Source of the DNA: a virus
Length of the DNA: 24,578 bases
Reading direction: 5' to 3' (one strand)
Virus record (IMG/VR): IMGVR_UViG_3300021376_003102
Coordinates: 1 to 24,578 of that record
Under the pieces are notes generated by a model. That model ran no database searches, was not told the DNA's origin, and saw nothing but the letters and a program-made list of their open reading frames with translations. Shown here piece after piece: positions 7,915-16,490 of the stretch (positions are counted from its first letter, which is position 1; each line of letters opens with the position of its first letter). Both the position numbers and the translations under genes were made by a program.

Positions 7915-9186
7915 ATGAGTAAACCAACATTAGTATTTCAGGCACCCGTAGCAACGAGAAGTGGATATGGAGACCACGCGAGAGATTTATTACAATCATT
8001 ATATAAATTAGATAAGTTTGATATTAAAGTAATCAGTACAAGATGGGGTGCAACTCCTATGGATGCTCTTAATTATGAAAATGAATTTCATAAATGGATT
8101 GTTAATAATATTATCCAAAAACCTGACCAAAAGCCAGATATTTATATTCAAGTGACCGTTCCGAATGAATTTCAACCATTAGGATTCTATAACATCGGAA
8201 TTACTGCAGGTATTGAAACAACCCATTGTGCATTAGATTGGATTCACGGATGTAATCGAATGGATTTAATAATCGTACCATCAGAACATTCAAAGAAAAG
8301 TTTAGTTGATACGGTTTACAATGAGCAAGATAGGCAAACTGGTAAACAAATTGGTCAACACAGAATACAAAAACCTGTTGAAGTTCTTTTTGAAGGATTT
8401 GATGAAAATGATTTTGGAACTGATGTAGTTGCTACTGTTAGTGAATTGGATGAAATTAAAGAAGATTTTGCATTTTTGTTTGTAGGACATTGGTTAAGGG
8501 GTGACTTAGGTGAAGATAGAAAGAATGTGGGAATGATGATTAAAACATTTGCTATGGCATTTAAAAATGAAAAAGTAAAGCCAGCATTAGTTTTAAAAAC
8601 ATCTACCGCAGGATTTAGTGTGATTGATAGAGAAAGACTTGTATCAAATATAAGACAAACTTTAGGTAAAGATTATGGAACTGTTTCTATTTATTTATTG
8701 CATGGCGATTTAACACCTTCACAAATGAATGGTTTATATGAACATCCAAAAGTAAAAGCAATGTTGAATTTTACAAAAGGTGAAGGATTTGGTAGACCAT
8801 TATTAGAATTCAGTTTGACAGGAAAACCAATTTTAGTAAGTAATTGGAGTGGGCATTTAGATTTTTTAAAAAGTGGAGCGGTATTGTTAGATGGTGAATT
8901 GAAGCCTGTACACGAATCAGCAGCAGATAATTTTTTGTTAAAAGAAGCAAAGTGGTTTAATGTAAATGTTTCTAAAGCACTTCCTTTGATTAAAGATATC
9001 TATAAAAACTATGACAAATATAAAATAGAAGCATTTCAATTAGGTAAACAAAATAAGCAAAACTTCAGTTTATCGAAAATGACTCAATTGTTTGATACTA
9101 TTTTAAATCAGTATGGTATTTATAATAAGAAACAACCAACGTTTCAACCAATGCAGTTACCTAAACTAAAAATGGTAAGTAAGTAA
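7915..9186 (+). CDS. GT-B glycosyltransferase (GT4-like), second copy
   Basis: A 423-residue predicted GT-B glycosyltransferase. The N-terminus (TLVFQAPVATRSGYGDHARDLL) has the GYG loop common in GT4-like enzymes. The C-terminal domain has VGHWLRGDLGEDRKN (190-204), the donor-binding EX7E E290-GFGRPLL-E298, and TGKPILVSNWSGH. It shares layout with the preceding gene but little sequence, so it is probably an ancient paralogue or separate acquisition with a different acceptor. The ATG lies one base after the upstream stop. Acceptor and sugar cannot be predicted. Confidence 0.9.
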   Translation: MSKPTLVFQAPVATRSGYGDHARDLLQSLYKLDKFDIKVISTRWGATPMDALNYENEFHKWIVNNIIQKPDQKPDIYIQVTVPNEFQPLGFYNIGITAGIETTHCALDWIHGCNRMDLIIVPSEHSKKSLVDTVYNEQDRQTGKQIGQHRIQKPVEVLFEGFDENDFGTDVVATVSELDEIKEDFAFLFVGHWLRGDLGEDRKNVGMMIKTFAMAFKNEKVKPALVLKTSTAGFSVIDRERLVSNIRQTLGKDYGTVSIYLLHGDLTPSQMNGLYEHPKVKAMLNFTKGEGFGRPLLEFSLTGKPILVSNWSGHLDFLKSGAVLLDGELKPVHESAADNFLLKEAKWFNVNVSKALPLIKDIYKNYDKYKIEAFQLGKQNKQNFSLSKMTQLFDTILNQYGIYNKKQPTFQPMQLPKLKMVSK

Positions 9187-9187
9187 T

Positions 9188-9658
9188 ATGAATTACAATC
9201 CTATATATCGTAAATCAATTGATGATAGAAACGTAGTAGCTCCTAATAAAATGACAAGGGGTAAATTTTATCTTATAAAAGAATACGATTATGTAGATGG
9301 GACTACAGGTAAATTTACAGAAACAACGGCACCAATAATTTATACACTATTTGTATCTCAAGGTAAAGATATATTACATTGCGTAAAAGTATCCAATGTA
9401 AACCCAAATTTAATAAAAAAGTTCTTTGGAAAATTTGTAAATGAGAATACTGAAAAATTGCAAATGAGGGGTGGTGCTAAAAAGTTTTATGAAAATGTAG
9501 TTGCTAAAGTTCCAATCATAACAAATGATGCTTATAGAACATATAAAATAAGTGGATTACAAAAAGTAATAGAATTGACTATGGATGTTAATGAATTGAC
9601 CCCAAAGAATATGAATGTTACGGGAATAGATAAACGCTCACAATTAAAAGGTAGATAA
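9188..9658 (+). CDS. Uncharacterised 156-residue phage protein
   Basis: No family was recognised. The protein appears soluble, basic and mixed alpha/beta. Its N-terminus resembles a small beta-barrel (RGKFYLIKEYDYVDGTTGKF), followed by IIYTLFVSQGKDILHCVKVSNVNPNLIKKFFGKF. The later segment YRTYKISGLQKVIELTMDV recalls small phage proteins annotated only as hypothetical. It has no signal peptide or membrane segment. It starts one base after a glycosyltransferase and ends 2 bases before the next gene, so it is part of the same transcript. A role in handling the glycosylated target is possible but speculative. Confidence 0.8.
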   Translation: MNYNPIYRKSIDDRNVVAPNKMTRGKFYLIKEYDYVDGTTGKFTETTAPIIYTLFVSQGKDILHCVKVSNVNPNLIKKFFGKFVNENTEKLQMRGGAKKFYENVVAKVPIITNDAYRTYKISGLQKVIELTMDVNELTPKNMNVTGIDKRSQLKGR

Positions 9659-9660
9659 TA

Positions 9661-10053
9661 ATGACATCAAAAGAATACGTTATATGGCTTAAAGGTTTCG
9701 TAGAAGCCTGCCACGAATACGCACCCACACCAAAACAATGGGATGCACTAAAAGATAAATTAGCAGAAGTAAATGATTTAATTGGTACACCAATTGGACC
9801 AGGTATAGGAGTTCCAAACATACAACAATTCCCAACTTGGCAACACCCACACTATCCTAACCCAATGGATAATCCATATAAGATAACTTGTAGTACGGGT
9901 TCAGTTGGTACATCATCACCTGGGTTTGCAGTTACAACTACTCCTGGTTATGGTTCTATTTCCTATAACCCATCCACATCAACTACATATGAGTATCCAA
10001 GTGGTAGTGCTTGGCATTATACAAATAATAAATCACACAACGAAGAGCAATGA
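9661..10053 (+). CDS. Uncharacterised protein with helical head and Pro/Gly/Ser/Thr-rich tail
   Basis: A 130-residue protein in two parts. Residues 1-40 form a predicted amphipathic helical segment (SKEYVIWLKGFVEACHEY, then KQWDALKDKLAEV), like a small domain seen in many T4-like phage hypotheticals. Residues 41-130 are low complexity, rich in P, G, S, T and Y, with TPIGPGIGVP, TTTPGYGS and TSTTYEYPSGS. Such a tail is probably disordered; its many Ser/Thr residues could be sugar acceptors or it could be a flexible virion peptide. Its stop overlaps the epimerase ATG by 4 bases (ATGA). Confidence 0.78.
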   Translation: MTSKEYVIWLKGFVEACHEYAPTPKQWDALKDKLAEVNDLIGTPIGPGIGVPNIQQFPTWQHPHYPNPMDNPYKITCSTGSVGTSSPGFAVTTTPGYGSISYNPSTSTTYEYPSGSAWHYTNNKSHNEEQ

Positions 10054-10919
10054 AAAAAGTATTAGTTACAGGTGGTTGTGGTTTTATAGGTTATGCATTG
10101 ACGCAGAAACTTATTAGTAGAGGATACGATGTAGACGTAATTGATAATTTATCTATTGGTAAAGAAGCTAAGGATGTCAAAAAATTAGGTGCTAATTTTT
10201 CAAAAATTGATATTAGAGATATAGATATTTTAGGTGATAAATTCTACACATACATATTTCACCTAGCGGCGCTAAGTAGAATACAACCATCATTCCAAAA
10301 TCCTTCTTGGACTTTTAGTGTAAATGTAGAAGGAACAAAAAAAGTAGTAGAATACGCTTTTAGAAGCCAAAGTAAATTAATATACGCTGGTTCATCATCT
10401 CGCCATCATAACCCAACATTATCACCATACGCATTAACAAAGCATATGGGAGAAGAATGGATAAAGATGCATAAAGAGGTATATGGATTAAATGCAGAAA
10501 TTGCACGTTTTTATAATGTGTATGGACCTGGCGAAATGATTGGTTCTGATATGGCAGCTGTAATTGGGATTTGGAGATATGCTATTCAAAAAGGAGAACC
10601 AATATTAATACATGGTGATGGTGAACAAAGAAGAGATTTTACTCACGTTGATGATATAGTTGATGGATTAATCCGAATAGCTGAAAGCGATGAAAAGCAT
10701 GAAGATGCTTGGGAGTTAGGAACAGGATGTAATTATTCCCTAAATGAGTTAGCAGATATGCTAGAATATCCTAATAAAAAATATGTAGATGATGTAAAGG
10801 GTAATTATAGAAAAACTCTTAGAATAAACAATGATGCAGTTGAAAGATTAGGATGGCAACCAACCGATAAATTAAAAAGTTATATAGATGAAATTAAGTT
10901 ACGCAATAACAGCTTGTAA
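10050..10919 (+). CDS. NAD-dependent sugar epimerase/dehydratase (extended SDR)
   Basis: Predicted nucleotide-sugar epimerase or dehydratase, 289 residues. The Rossmann motif GGCGFIG (8-14) starts the protein, with an acidic residue after the second strand (VIDNLS, 30-35) as expected for NAD. The catalytic triad is visible as Ser in AGSSS (113-117), Y127 and K131 in SPYALTK. RFYNVYGPGE and GDGEQRRDFTHVDD are typical of UDP-glucose 4-epimerase-like enzymes. It would supply a modified sugar donor for the neighbouring glycosyltransferases. At 289 residues it is slightly short, with a trimmed C-terminal domain. The next gene starts 32 bases before its end. Confidence 0.92.
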   Translation: MKKVLVTGGCGFIGYALTQKLISRGYDVDVIDNLSIGKEAKDVKKLGANFSKIDIRDIDILGDKFYTYIFHLAALSRIQPSFQNPSWTFSVNVEGTKKVVEYAFRSQSKLIYAGSSSRHHNPTLSPYALTKHMGEEWIKMHKEVYGLNAEIARFYNVYGPGEMIGSDMAAVIGIWRYAIQKGEPILIHGDGEQRRDFTHVDDIVDGLIRIAESDEKHEDAWELGTGCNYSLNELADMLEYPNKKYVDDVKGNYRKTLRINNDAVERLGWQPTDKLKSYIDEIKLRNNSL

Positions 10920-11511
10920 TGAATACGAAGAAATTATAAGATTAGTTACACAATTACTAAACTATAAAGGAGAAAATTCAGAAATCGTAGTTCTTTTGGA
11001 TACGCCAAAAGCACCGACTGAACTGGTAGAGTATTTGGAGTTACAGGCAAACGCCGATTATATAACATTAATCGAATCAGAATTTGATAATGATTTTGCT
11101 CATTGGAAAAACTTCCTTAATTCGCAATGTAAAGGTGAGTGGATATTCCAATTAGATGCTGATGAATACTTAGACCCAAATCTTATTGTTAATTTAGAAG
11201 ATATTTTAGAAACAAATATCGATAAAGATTTAATTGTAGTTCCACGTATAAACACAGTGGAAGGATTGACAGAAGCGCACATTCATAAATGGGGATGGAG
11301 AGTAGATGAAAAGGGTTGGGTTAATTTCCCTGATGTTCAGACTCGTATCTATAAGAACAAAGAAACTATTGGATGGGCTGGAAAAGTACACGAAAGAATT
11401 GGGGGATTTGAAAGTTATACCGCATTTCCTTCAGATGAGATGTATTGTATAAAGCATCCAAAGACAATCAAAAGACAAGAAAAGCAAAACGATTATTATA
11501 ATACATTATAA
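10888..11511 (+). CDS. GT2-like glycosyltransferase (GT-A fold)
   Basis: A 207-residue predicted inverting glycosyltransferase. The start MKLSYAITACNEYEE is typical of GT2, and the metal and nucleotide motif D90-A-D92 sits in WIFQLDADEYL. Downstream GWAGKVHERIGG and CIKHPKTIKRQEKQNDYY match small GT2 relatives that act on protein or cell-surface acceptors. The ATG lies 32 bases inside the upstream gene, the largest overlap in this operon. It has no membrane anchor, so it is cytoplasmic. Confidence 0.88.
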   Translation: MKLSYAITACNEYEEIIRLVTQLLNYKGENSEIVVLLDTPKAPTELVEYLELQANADYITLIESEFDNDFAHWKNFLNSQCKGEWIFQLDADEYLDPNLIVNLEDILETNIDKDLIVVPRINTVEGLTEAHIHKWGWRVDEKGWVNFPDVQTRIYKNKETIGWAGKVHERIGGFESYTAFPSDEMYCIKHPKTIKRQEKQNDYYNTL

Positions 11512-12167
11512 TGGTATATGTTTACTATCACATATATGCAGTAGATGGTATAGAATCCATAGTAAGTGAACAATTAGATTTACTTAAAAGTAAATTTGAT
11601 TTTGAATATAATTTAAATATAGGAATATCAGTAGCTAATAAAAATACATCTACAAAAAAATTATTATCCTTATTAGATAAAACAAAAATAAGAGATGTTA
11701 GAGCTGAAGGGCATGAGTTTACAACATTGGAATTGATAGAATCAGATATACATAAATTCAATGATTCTGATTATATTTTTTATTTTCATACAAAAGGAGC
11801 ATCTAAACTAAAAGATTCTAACTATGAAAATATAGAAGATTGGAGAAATTTAATGATGTATTTTAATGTTGAAAAAGTAAAAGATGTATTTGCTATTTTT
11901 CAAAGAACAAAATATAATACATTTGGATGTGAATTTGATACAACATTATCGGGCATTCAATTTTACTCTGGTAATTTTTGGTGGGCAAAAGCTGATTATA
12001 TAAAAACAATAAATTTAGAAAATATAAAGAGAAATAGATTTGATGCAGAGCTAAATTTTATTCAGAAAGGTCAAAATTGGAAACCATATTCAATATTCAA
12101 CAGTAGACAAAATATTGAATTTTTTCATTATAAAGAAAGATTCCCAAAAGAAAAATATAAAATATGA
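11511..12167 (+). CDS. Putative capsule/LPS-type glycosyltransferase
   Basis: A 218-residue protein with the signature of a polysaccharide-cluster glycosyltransferase family: YIFYFHTKGASKL (88-100), an EDWR segment (109-112), and SGNFWWAKADYI (153-164) near the end. In bacterial homologues this pattern (H-[ST]-KG, then GNFWWA) is found in rhamnan and capsule loci. Catalytic residues are not well defined, so activity is inferred from the pattern. TAATG couples it to the upstream GT2 gene, and its stop overlaps the next start (ATGA). Confidence 0.72.
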   Translation: MVYVYYHIYAVDGIESIVSEQLDLLKSKFDFEYNLNIGISVANKNTSTKKLLSLLDKTKIRDVRAEGHEFTTLELIESDIHKFNDSDYIFYFHTKGASKLKDSNYENIEDWRNLMMYFNVEKVKDVFAIFQRTKYNTFGCEFDTTLSGIQFYSGNFWWAKADYIKTINLENIKRNRFDAELNFIQKGQNWKPYSIFNSRQNIEFFHYKERFPKEKYKI

Positions 12168-13552
12168 CAAAATTAATTATTTTTGATTTAGATGGTGTAT
12201 TAGTTGAAGCAAAAGATATACACTTTAAAACATTAAACCAAGCTCTTTGGGAAATTGACAAGAGTGATAAATATGTTATATCAGAAGCAGAACATCTTTC
12301 GATATACGATGGACTAAAAACCAATCAAAAATTAGAACTACTTACACAAAATAAAGGATTACACCCAAACACATATGAAACAGTTTGGAATAGAAAACAA
12401 TATCTTACAATTGAAGCAATAACTGATTTACAACCCGATTTAGATAAAATCGAATTGTTTAAAGAACTTCGTAATAGAGGATATAAGTTAGCATGTTGCT
12501 CAAACTCAATTAGAAGGTCTGTATTGGTGATGTTGGCAAAGATAGGTATAATTGAGTATATGGATTTAATCCTTTCTAATGAGGATGTAAAGAACTCTAA
12601 ACCGCATCCTGAAATGTATTGGAAGGCTATGAGTATGATGGGATGCTTACCAGAAGAAACCCTAATTGTAGAAGATTCTCCGCATGGGTTATTGGCGGCA
12701 AGTAGAAGTAGAGCTAATGTATTAAGAGTTGATAATCCTAAAGATTTGGTATTATCAAAAATTATTAGTAGATTAGATGAAACAAAAAATAAAATTATGA
12801 GTACACCAAAATGGCAAGGTGGTAAGATGAATATTCTTATCCCAATGGCAGGAGCTGGTAGTAGATTCGCAGCAGCAGGCTACACATTCCCAAAACCACT
12901 AATCGATGTGGAAGGTAAACCAATGATTCAGGTGGTTGTTGATAACCTAAATATAGATGCTAACTTTATTTATGTTGTACAAAAAGAGCATAGAGCCAAG
13001 TTTAATTTGGATACCCTATTGAACCTAATCACTCCTAATTGTAAAATAGTAGAAGTCGATGGGATGACGGAGGGGGCAGCTTGTACAACTCTATTAGCAA
13101 AAGAATTCATTAACAATGATGAACCATTGTTGATGGCAAACTCCGACCAGTTCGTAGAATGGGATTCAAATGAGTTTATGTATAAAATGATTGAACAAAA
13201 AGTTGATGGAGGTATTCTAACATTTACAGCAACACATCCAAAATGGTCATTCGCTAAAGTAGATGAATATGGATATGTTACGGAGGTGGCTGAGAAGAAT
13301 CCAATATCAGATATTGCAACGGTTGGTGTTTACTATTGGGCTAAAGGTTCTGATTATGTAAAGTACGCTGAACAAATGATTAGTAAAAACATCAGAACAA
13401 ATAATGAGTTTTATACTTGCCCTACTTTCAATGAAGCAATCGGTGATGGTAAAAAAATCAAAACATTCAACATTGAAAAAATGTGGGGATTGGGAACACC
13501 TGAAGATTTAAAATATTACTTAGAAAATTATAAAAAAATAATACAGTTATGA
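12164..13552 (+). CDS. Fusion: HAD phosphatase + sugar nucleotidyltransferase
   Basis: A 462-residue two-domain enzyme. Residues 1-205 are a HAD phosphatase: D8 and D10 in FDLDGVLVE, S113 in CCSNS, K146 in NSKPHP, and E170-D171 in VEDSPHG. Residues 222-462 are a nucleotidyltransferase of the sugar-1-phosphate type: MAGAGSRF (228-235), FPKPL with K244, and the metal-binding D328 in ANSDQ. The linker (206-221) contains a Met at 212 that could act as an internal start, which would make the second domain separately as well. Together the domains could dephosphorylate a sugar bisphosphate and activate the sugar with an NTP, as in heptose or similar pathways. Which sugar and nucleotide are used cannot be told. 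Confidence 0.92.
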   Translation: MTKLIIFDLDGVLVEAKDIHFKTLNQALWEIDKSDKYVISEAEHLSIYDGLKTNQKLELLTQNKGLHPNTYETVWNRKQYLTIEAITDLQPDLDKIELFKELRNRGYKLACCSNSIRRSVLVMLAKIGIIEYMDLILSNEDVKNSKPHPEMYWKAMSMMGCLPEETLIVEDSPHGLLAASRSRANVLRVDNPKDLVLSKIISRLDETKNKIMSTPKWQGGKMNILIPMAGAGSRFAAAGYTFPKPLIDVEGKPMIQVVVDNLNIDANFIYVVQKEHRAKFNLDTLLNLITPNCKIVEVDGMTEGAACTTLLAKEFINNDEPLLMANSDQFVEWDSNEFMYKMIEQKVDGGILTFTATHPKWSFAKVDEYGYVTEVAEKNPISDIATVGVYYWAKGSDYVKYAEQMISKNIRTNNEFYTCPTFNEAIGDGKKIKTFNIEKMWGLGTPEDLKYYLENYKKIIQL

Positions 13553-14418
13553 ATAATTGTATATTTACAACTCACGCAACTCTTACAAAAGAGCATGCTG
13601 AATATAGTTTACGTTCTTTACTACAAAATCAAAGTAAAGGTATAGTATGGGATTGGTTTATTCTATATAATACACATTCGGATACCATTAGTAATGAATG
13701 GCTCGAATCAAAAGTTAAAGAATTGGATACCAATGGTTATATTCAAAATTTGGCTGTATTTCCATACGATGAATTGGATTGTCAGAGAACACTAACGCAG
13801 GATATCATTAACCAATTAGGAATGTTAGTGGAAAATGGTTTAAATAAACCAGGCAAAACTTTATTGTTAAAATCAGATTATTGTGTATCCCATAACTTCA
13901 ACAAAGTATTTAAAAATCATACTGATATAAATTCGATATGGAGTTTACCAATATATAACGCAAAATCAAAAATACCGCAATTAGAAATCGATGAATTGTG
14001 TAAGTTAGATAAATTTGAAGTAGCACCATTAGCAACTTATTACAGAGGTGGAACGAATCATCCAATTACGCCAGGTTCATTAAATGACCCGTATAAAGAA
14101 TATTCATCAAACGGAAAGCCGGATACAGACTCATCTATTAAATTTGTATCTCATAATATACAAAACGATTATAATCTACACGTATTTACAAATGATGTAT
14201 TAAGTATTTGCCATCAAATAGCAAGTAGAGCATTGAATCCAAACGCAACTTGGGGAGGTGCACATGATTTGTTCAACGTTGGGTTTAATCAAGGTGGAAT
14301 AAATCGTTCAACTGAAATTGGTGCATTTGGAGTTCATATGTACCATTCAATTAAATCAAAAAACCACAGCTTTGAAAGAGGAGATGCTAGAAAAGTTGTA
14401 GAAGGGGAGGAATATTAA
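13549..14418 (+). CDS. Uncharacterised protein, possibly GT-A-like glycosyltransferase
   Basis: A 289-residue protein. The N-terminus (NNCIFTTHATLTKEHAEYSLRSLL) and the middle strand TLLLKSDYCVSH (104-115) resemble the start and DxD-bearing region of GT-A enzymes, though only one acidic residue is visible where DxD is expected. The C-terminal half has many His and Asn residues (WGGAHDLFNVGF, GAFGVHMYHS). No domain was firmly recognised. It overlaps the preceding stop by 4 bases and is followed 1 base later by the next gene. Operon position is the main support for a glycan role. Confidence 0.65.
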   Translation: MNNCIFTTHATLTKEHAEYSLRSLLQNQSKGIVWDWFILYNTHSDTISNEWLESKVKELDTNGYIQNLAVFPYDELDCQRTLTQDIINQLGMLVENGLNKPGKTLLLKSDYCVSHNFNKVFKNHTDINSIWSLPIYNAKSKIPQLEIDELCKLDKFEVAPLATYYRGGTNHPITPGSLNDPYKEYSSNGKPDTDSSIKFVSHNIQNDYNLHVFTNDVLSICHQIASRALNPNATWGGAHDLFNVGFNQGGINRSTEIGAFGVHMYHSIKSKNHSFERGDARKVVEGEEY

Positions 14419-14419
14419 T

Positions 14420-14866
14420 ATGATACTAATATCGCATAGAGGAAATGTGAATGGTAGAATACCTAAAGCAGAGAATAAACCGGATTATATACAAACCGCA
14501 TTGGATTTAGGATATGATGTAGAGATTGATGTTTGGGGTATAGAGGGTGAATTATTTTTAGGACATGATAATCCACAATATCCAATAGGATGGGATTGGT
14601 TAAAAGAAAGAAGTTCAAATTTATGGATTCATTGCAAAAACATAGATGCTCTATTATATCTTACTGATATCGATTATTCGTTGGAATTATTTAATTATTT
14701 TTGGCATGAAACCGACACAGTAACACTAACATCAGAAAATTGGATATGGGCATTTCCTGGCAAACAACCAATAAATGGAAGTATAGCTGTTTTGCCTGAA
14801 ATATACAATGATGATGTATCAGAAGCAGCTGGAGTTTGTTCAGATTTTATAGAAAAATATAAATAA
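14420..14866 (+). CDS. Compact glycerophosphodiester-phosphodiesterase-like protein
   Basis: A 148-residue protein with the opening of the GDPD fold: ISHRGN (H6, R7), AENKPDYI (E18, N19), YDVEIDVW (E35, D37) and FLGHD (H49). These are the usual catalytic histidines and metal-binding acids of phosphodiesterases that cut glycerophosphodiesters. The family is typically about 240 residues; this form keeps the active-site part but lacks much of the second half of the TIM barrel. It may act on a phosphodiester-linked glycan or phospholipid head group. The gene lies between glycosyltransferase-like genes, 1 base after one and sharing TAATG with the next. Confidence 0.8.
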   Translation: MILISHRGNVNGRIPKAENKPDYIQTALDLGYDVEIDVWGIEGELFLGHDNPQYPIGWDWLKERSSNLWIHCKNIDALLYLTDIDYSLELFNYFWHETDTVTLTSENWIWAFPGKQPINGSIAVLPEIYNDDVSEAAGVCSDFIEKYK

Positions 14867-15594
14867 TGAAAGTAGCAGTATTAATATCAGGCCAACCAAG
14901 AAATTATAAAATTGGTTACGATAATTTAAAGAAATCGTATTTAGATAGATACGATTGTGATGTTTATCTACATACTTGGGCAGGCGGTAAATTTGAAGCA
15001 ACTCAATTTTTCAAAGATAGACCAAAAGATGTTTATGAGTATGCAGATAATTATTTATCGGAAATAAAGGATTTATATAAAGCAAAAGTATTTTCAGTAG
15101 AATCCCAAAAAACATTTGATGATAAAGGCATAGTTGACCCATTATGGAGACAACCACTTCAGAATTCAAAATCAATGTGGTATTCATTGTATCAATCCTA
15201 TTCACTTATTGATAAACAATATGATGCTGTAATTAGAACTCGTTTTGATTTACAATACGAAGATTCGTTATTAGATTTAGAATCATTGGATTTAAATAAA
15301 GTGCATGTTTGGGATTGGAGAACCGATGAAAGGGTTAAGCATAGAGGATACTATGATGTATTTGCTATTGGTAACCAAACTAATATGGGAATATATTCAC
15401 AATTGTATCGTAAAATAGATTGGTATTTAAATTACGATTTAAACTATGTAGAATTTTTAAAAGGAGGATGGCCTGGTCAAGATAGTGGATTAAGAAACGA
15501 ATATTTACTAAGATGGCATTTAACTAATAGTGGTATTGATGTGGTAGAACACCCAACTAGTTTAGATAAAGCCGATGGACAAATTATAAGATAA
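14866..15594 (+). CDS. Putative glycosyltransferase with RTRFDL motif
   Basis: A 242-residue protein starting VAVLISGQPRNY. The segment YDAVIRTRFDL (119-129) fits the I-R-x-R-x-D-L signature of a group of viral and bacterial surface-glycan proteins thought to be glycosyltransferases. Conserved aromatic and charged patches follow (HVWDWRTDER, WPGQDSGLRNEYLL). The role is inferred from this signature and from the neighbours. TAATG couples it on both sides. Confidence 0.68.
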   Translation: MKVAVLISGQPRNYKIGYDNLKKSYLDRYDCDVYLHTWAGGKFEATQFFKDRPKDVYEYADNYLSEIKDLYKAKVFSVESQKTFDDKGIVDPLWRQPLQNSKSMWYSLYQSYSLIDKQYDAVIRTRFDLQYEDSLLDLESLDLNKVHVWDWRTDERVKHRGYYDVFAIGNQTNMGIYSQLYRKIDWYLNYDLNYVEFLKGGWPGQDSGLRNEYLLRWHLTNSGIDVVEHPTSLDKADGQIIR

Positions 15595-16490
15595 TGAAAG
15601 GAGTTATAACAATATTTGCGATGCCGCAGGAGTTAGAAGATTTAGCATTGACTCTGAATATGCTAAAGAGAAACTCCGTATTTAGAGATAAAAGTATCGA
15701 TTACAAAGTTGATATTACAATGTGTCTATCTGATGAATTGACAGATTGGGAAAATTCAAAACTACCAAAAGAATATGTTAAAGAAAGAACAATTGAATTA
15801 GTTGAAAAATATTTAGGTTGGTGTGTATGGGATTTACAATGGGGTAATCCAAATATATTAGGATGTGTATCTCAAAGAAGATATAGTTTAAAAAATAATT
15901 CAGATGCTGATTTTTTTATTTGGTTGGATTGTGATTTCACATTCAAAGACACTACTTTATTTTATTCAGCTTCATCATTTAAAATGTTAAAAGAAGCTGG
16001 AATGGATATGTTTGTAGTTACGCCTCAATTTGTAAAGCAATGGGATAATACTTGGGATGTAATAGTTAATGAAAGATTTTGGAATTATCAGCTAGATTAT
16101 GAATTAGTAGCCGATGTTTATGAAGATACATTACCACAAATAGGAGAAGTTGCTATAAAGGAAATAGAAACATTTAAATTTGCTGGTGGTTGGTTTACTT
16201 TAATAAGTAAATCTTTATTAGAAAAGACGGGTGTACCGGAATCATTGGGGCACTATGGATTAGAAGATACATTTGTAATTGAGTGTGCTAAAATTATGAA
16301 AAGTAAAGGAGAGCAAGTATCTCAATTTATAATGGAGAATCTTATAATAGGTGAGAGTTATACACAAAGACCAAACGAAACTATTAAAAGTTTTATTTCA
16401 TCGAAAAATAGAAAAGCTGAATTTACTAAAATAGCAAATGATAATTTTGCAAACGAATTAAAAAGTTTTTATACAAAAAACTATGAATAG
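15594..16490 (+). CDS. GT-A-type glycosyltransferase
   Basis: A 298-residue predicted glycosyltransferase. The nucleotide/metal motif D112-C-D114 lies in FFIWLDCDFTF, preceded by a QRRYSLKNN segment usual before DxD in GT-A folds. KFAGGWFTLISKSLLEKTG and GHYGLEDTFVIECAK form the acceptor side, with ED acting as the candidate catalytic base region. No membrane segment is seen. It overlaps the next gene by 8 bases and the previous stop by 1. Confidence 0.82.
   Translation: MKGVITIFAMPQELEDLALTLNMLKRNSVFRDKSIDYKVDITMCLSDELTDWENSKLPKEYVKERTIELVEKYLGWCVWDLQWGNPNILGCVSQRRYSLKNNSDADFFIWLDCDFTFKDTTLFYSASSFKMLKEAGMDMFVVTPQFVKQWDNTWDVIVNERFWNYQLDYELVADVYEDTLPQIGEVAIKEIETFKFAGGWFTLISKSLLEKTGVPESLGHYGLEDTFVIECAKIMKSKGEQVSQFIMENLIIGESYTQRPNETIKSFISSKNRKAEFTKIANDNFANELKSFYTKNYE

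Noticed and set aside
6534-9186. Reading the two GT-B genes as T4-like DNA alpha/beta-glucosyltransferases
   Set aside because: They carry the EX7E motif and layout of GT4-like enzymes, and no hydroxymethylase for cytosine is visible in the window, so DNA glucosylation is not supported, although not excluded.
9905-10117. Forward open frame of 70 codons overlapping the low-complexity tail gene and the epimerase start
   Set aside because: It is a shifted frame over repetitive sequence and overlaps two better-supported genes; its product is a meaningless His/Leu/Gln-rich string.
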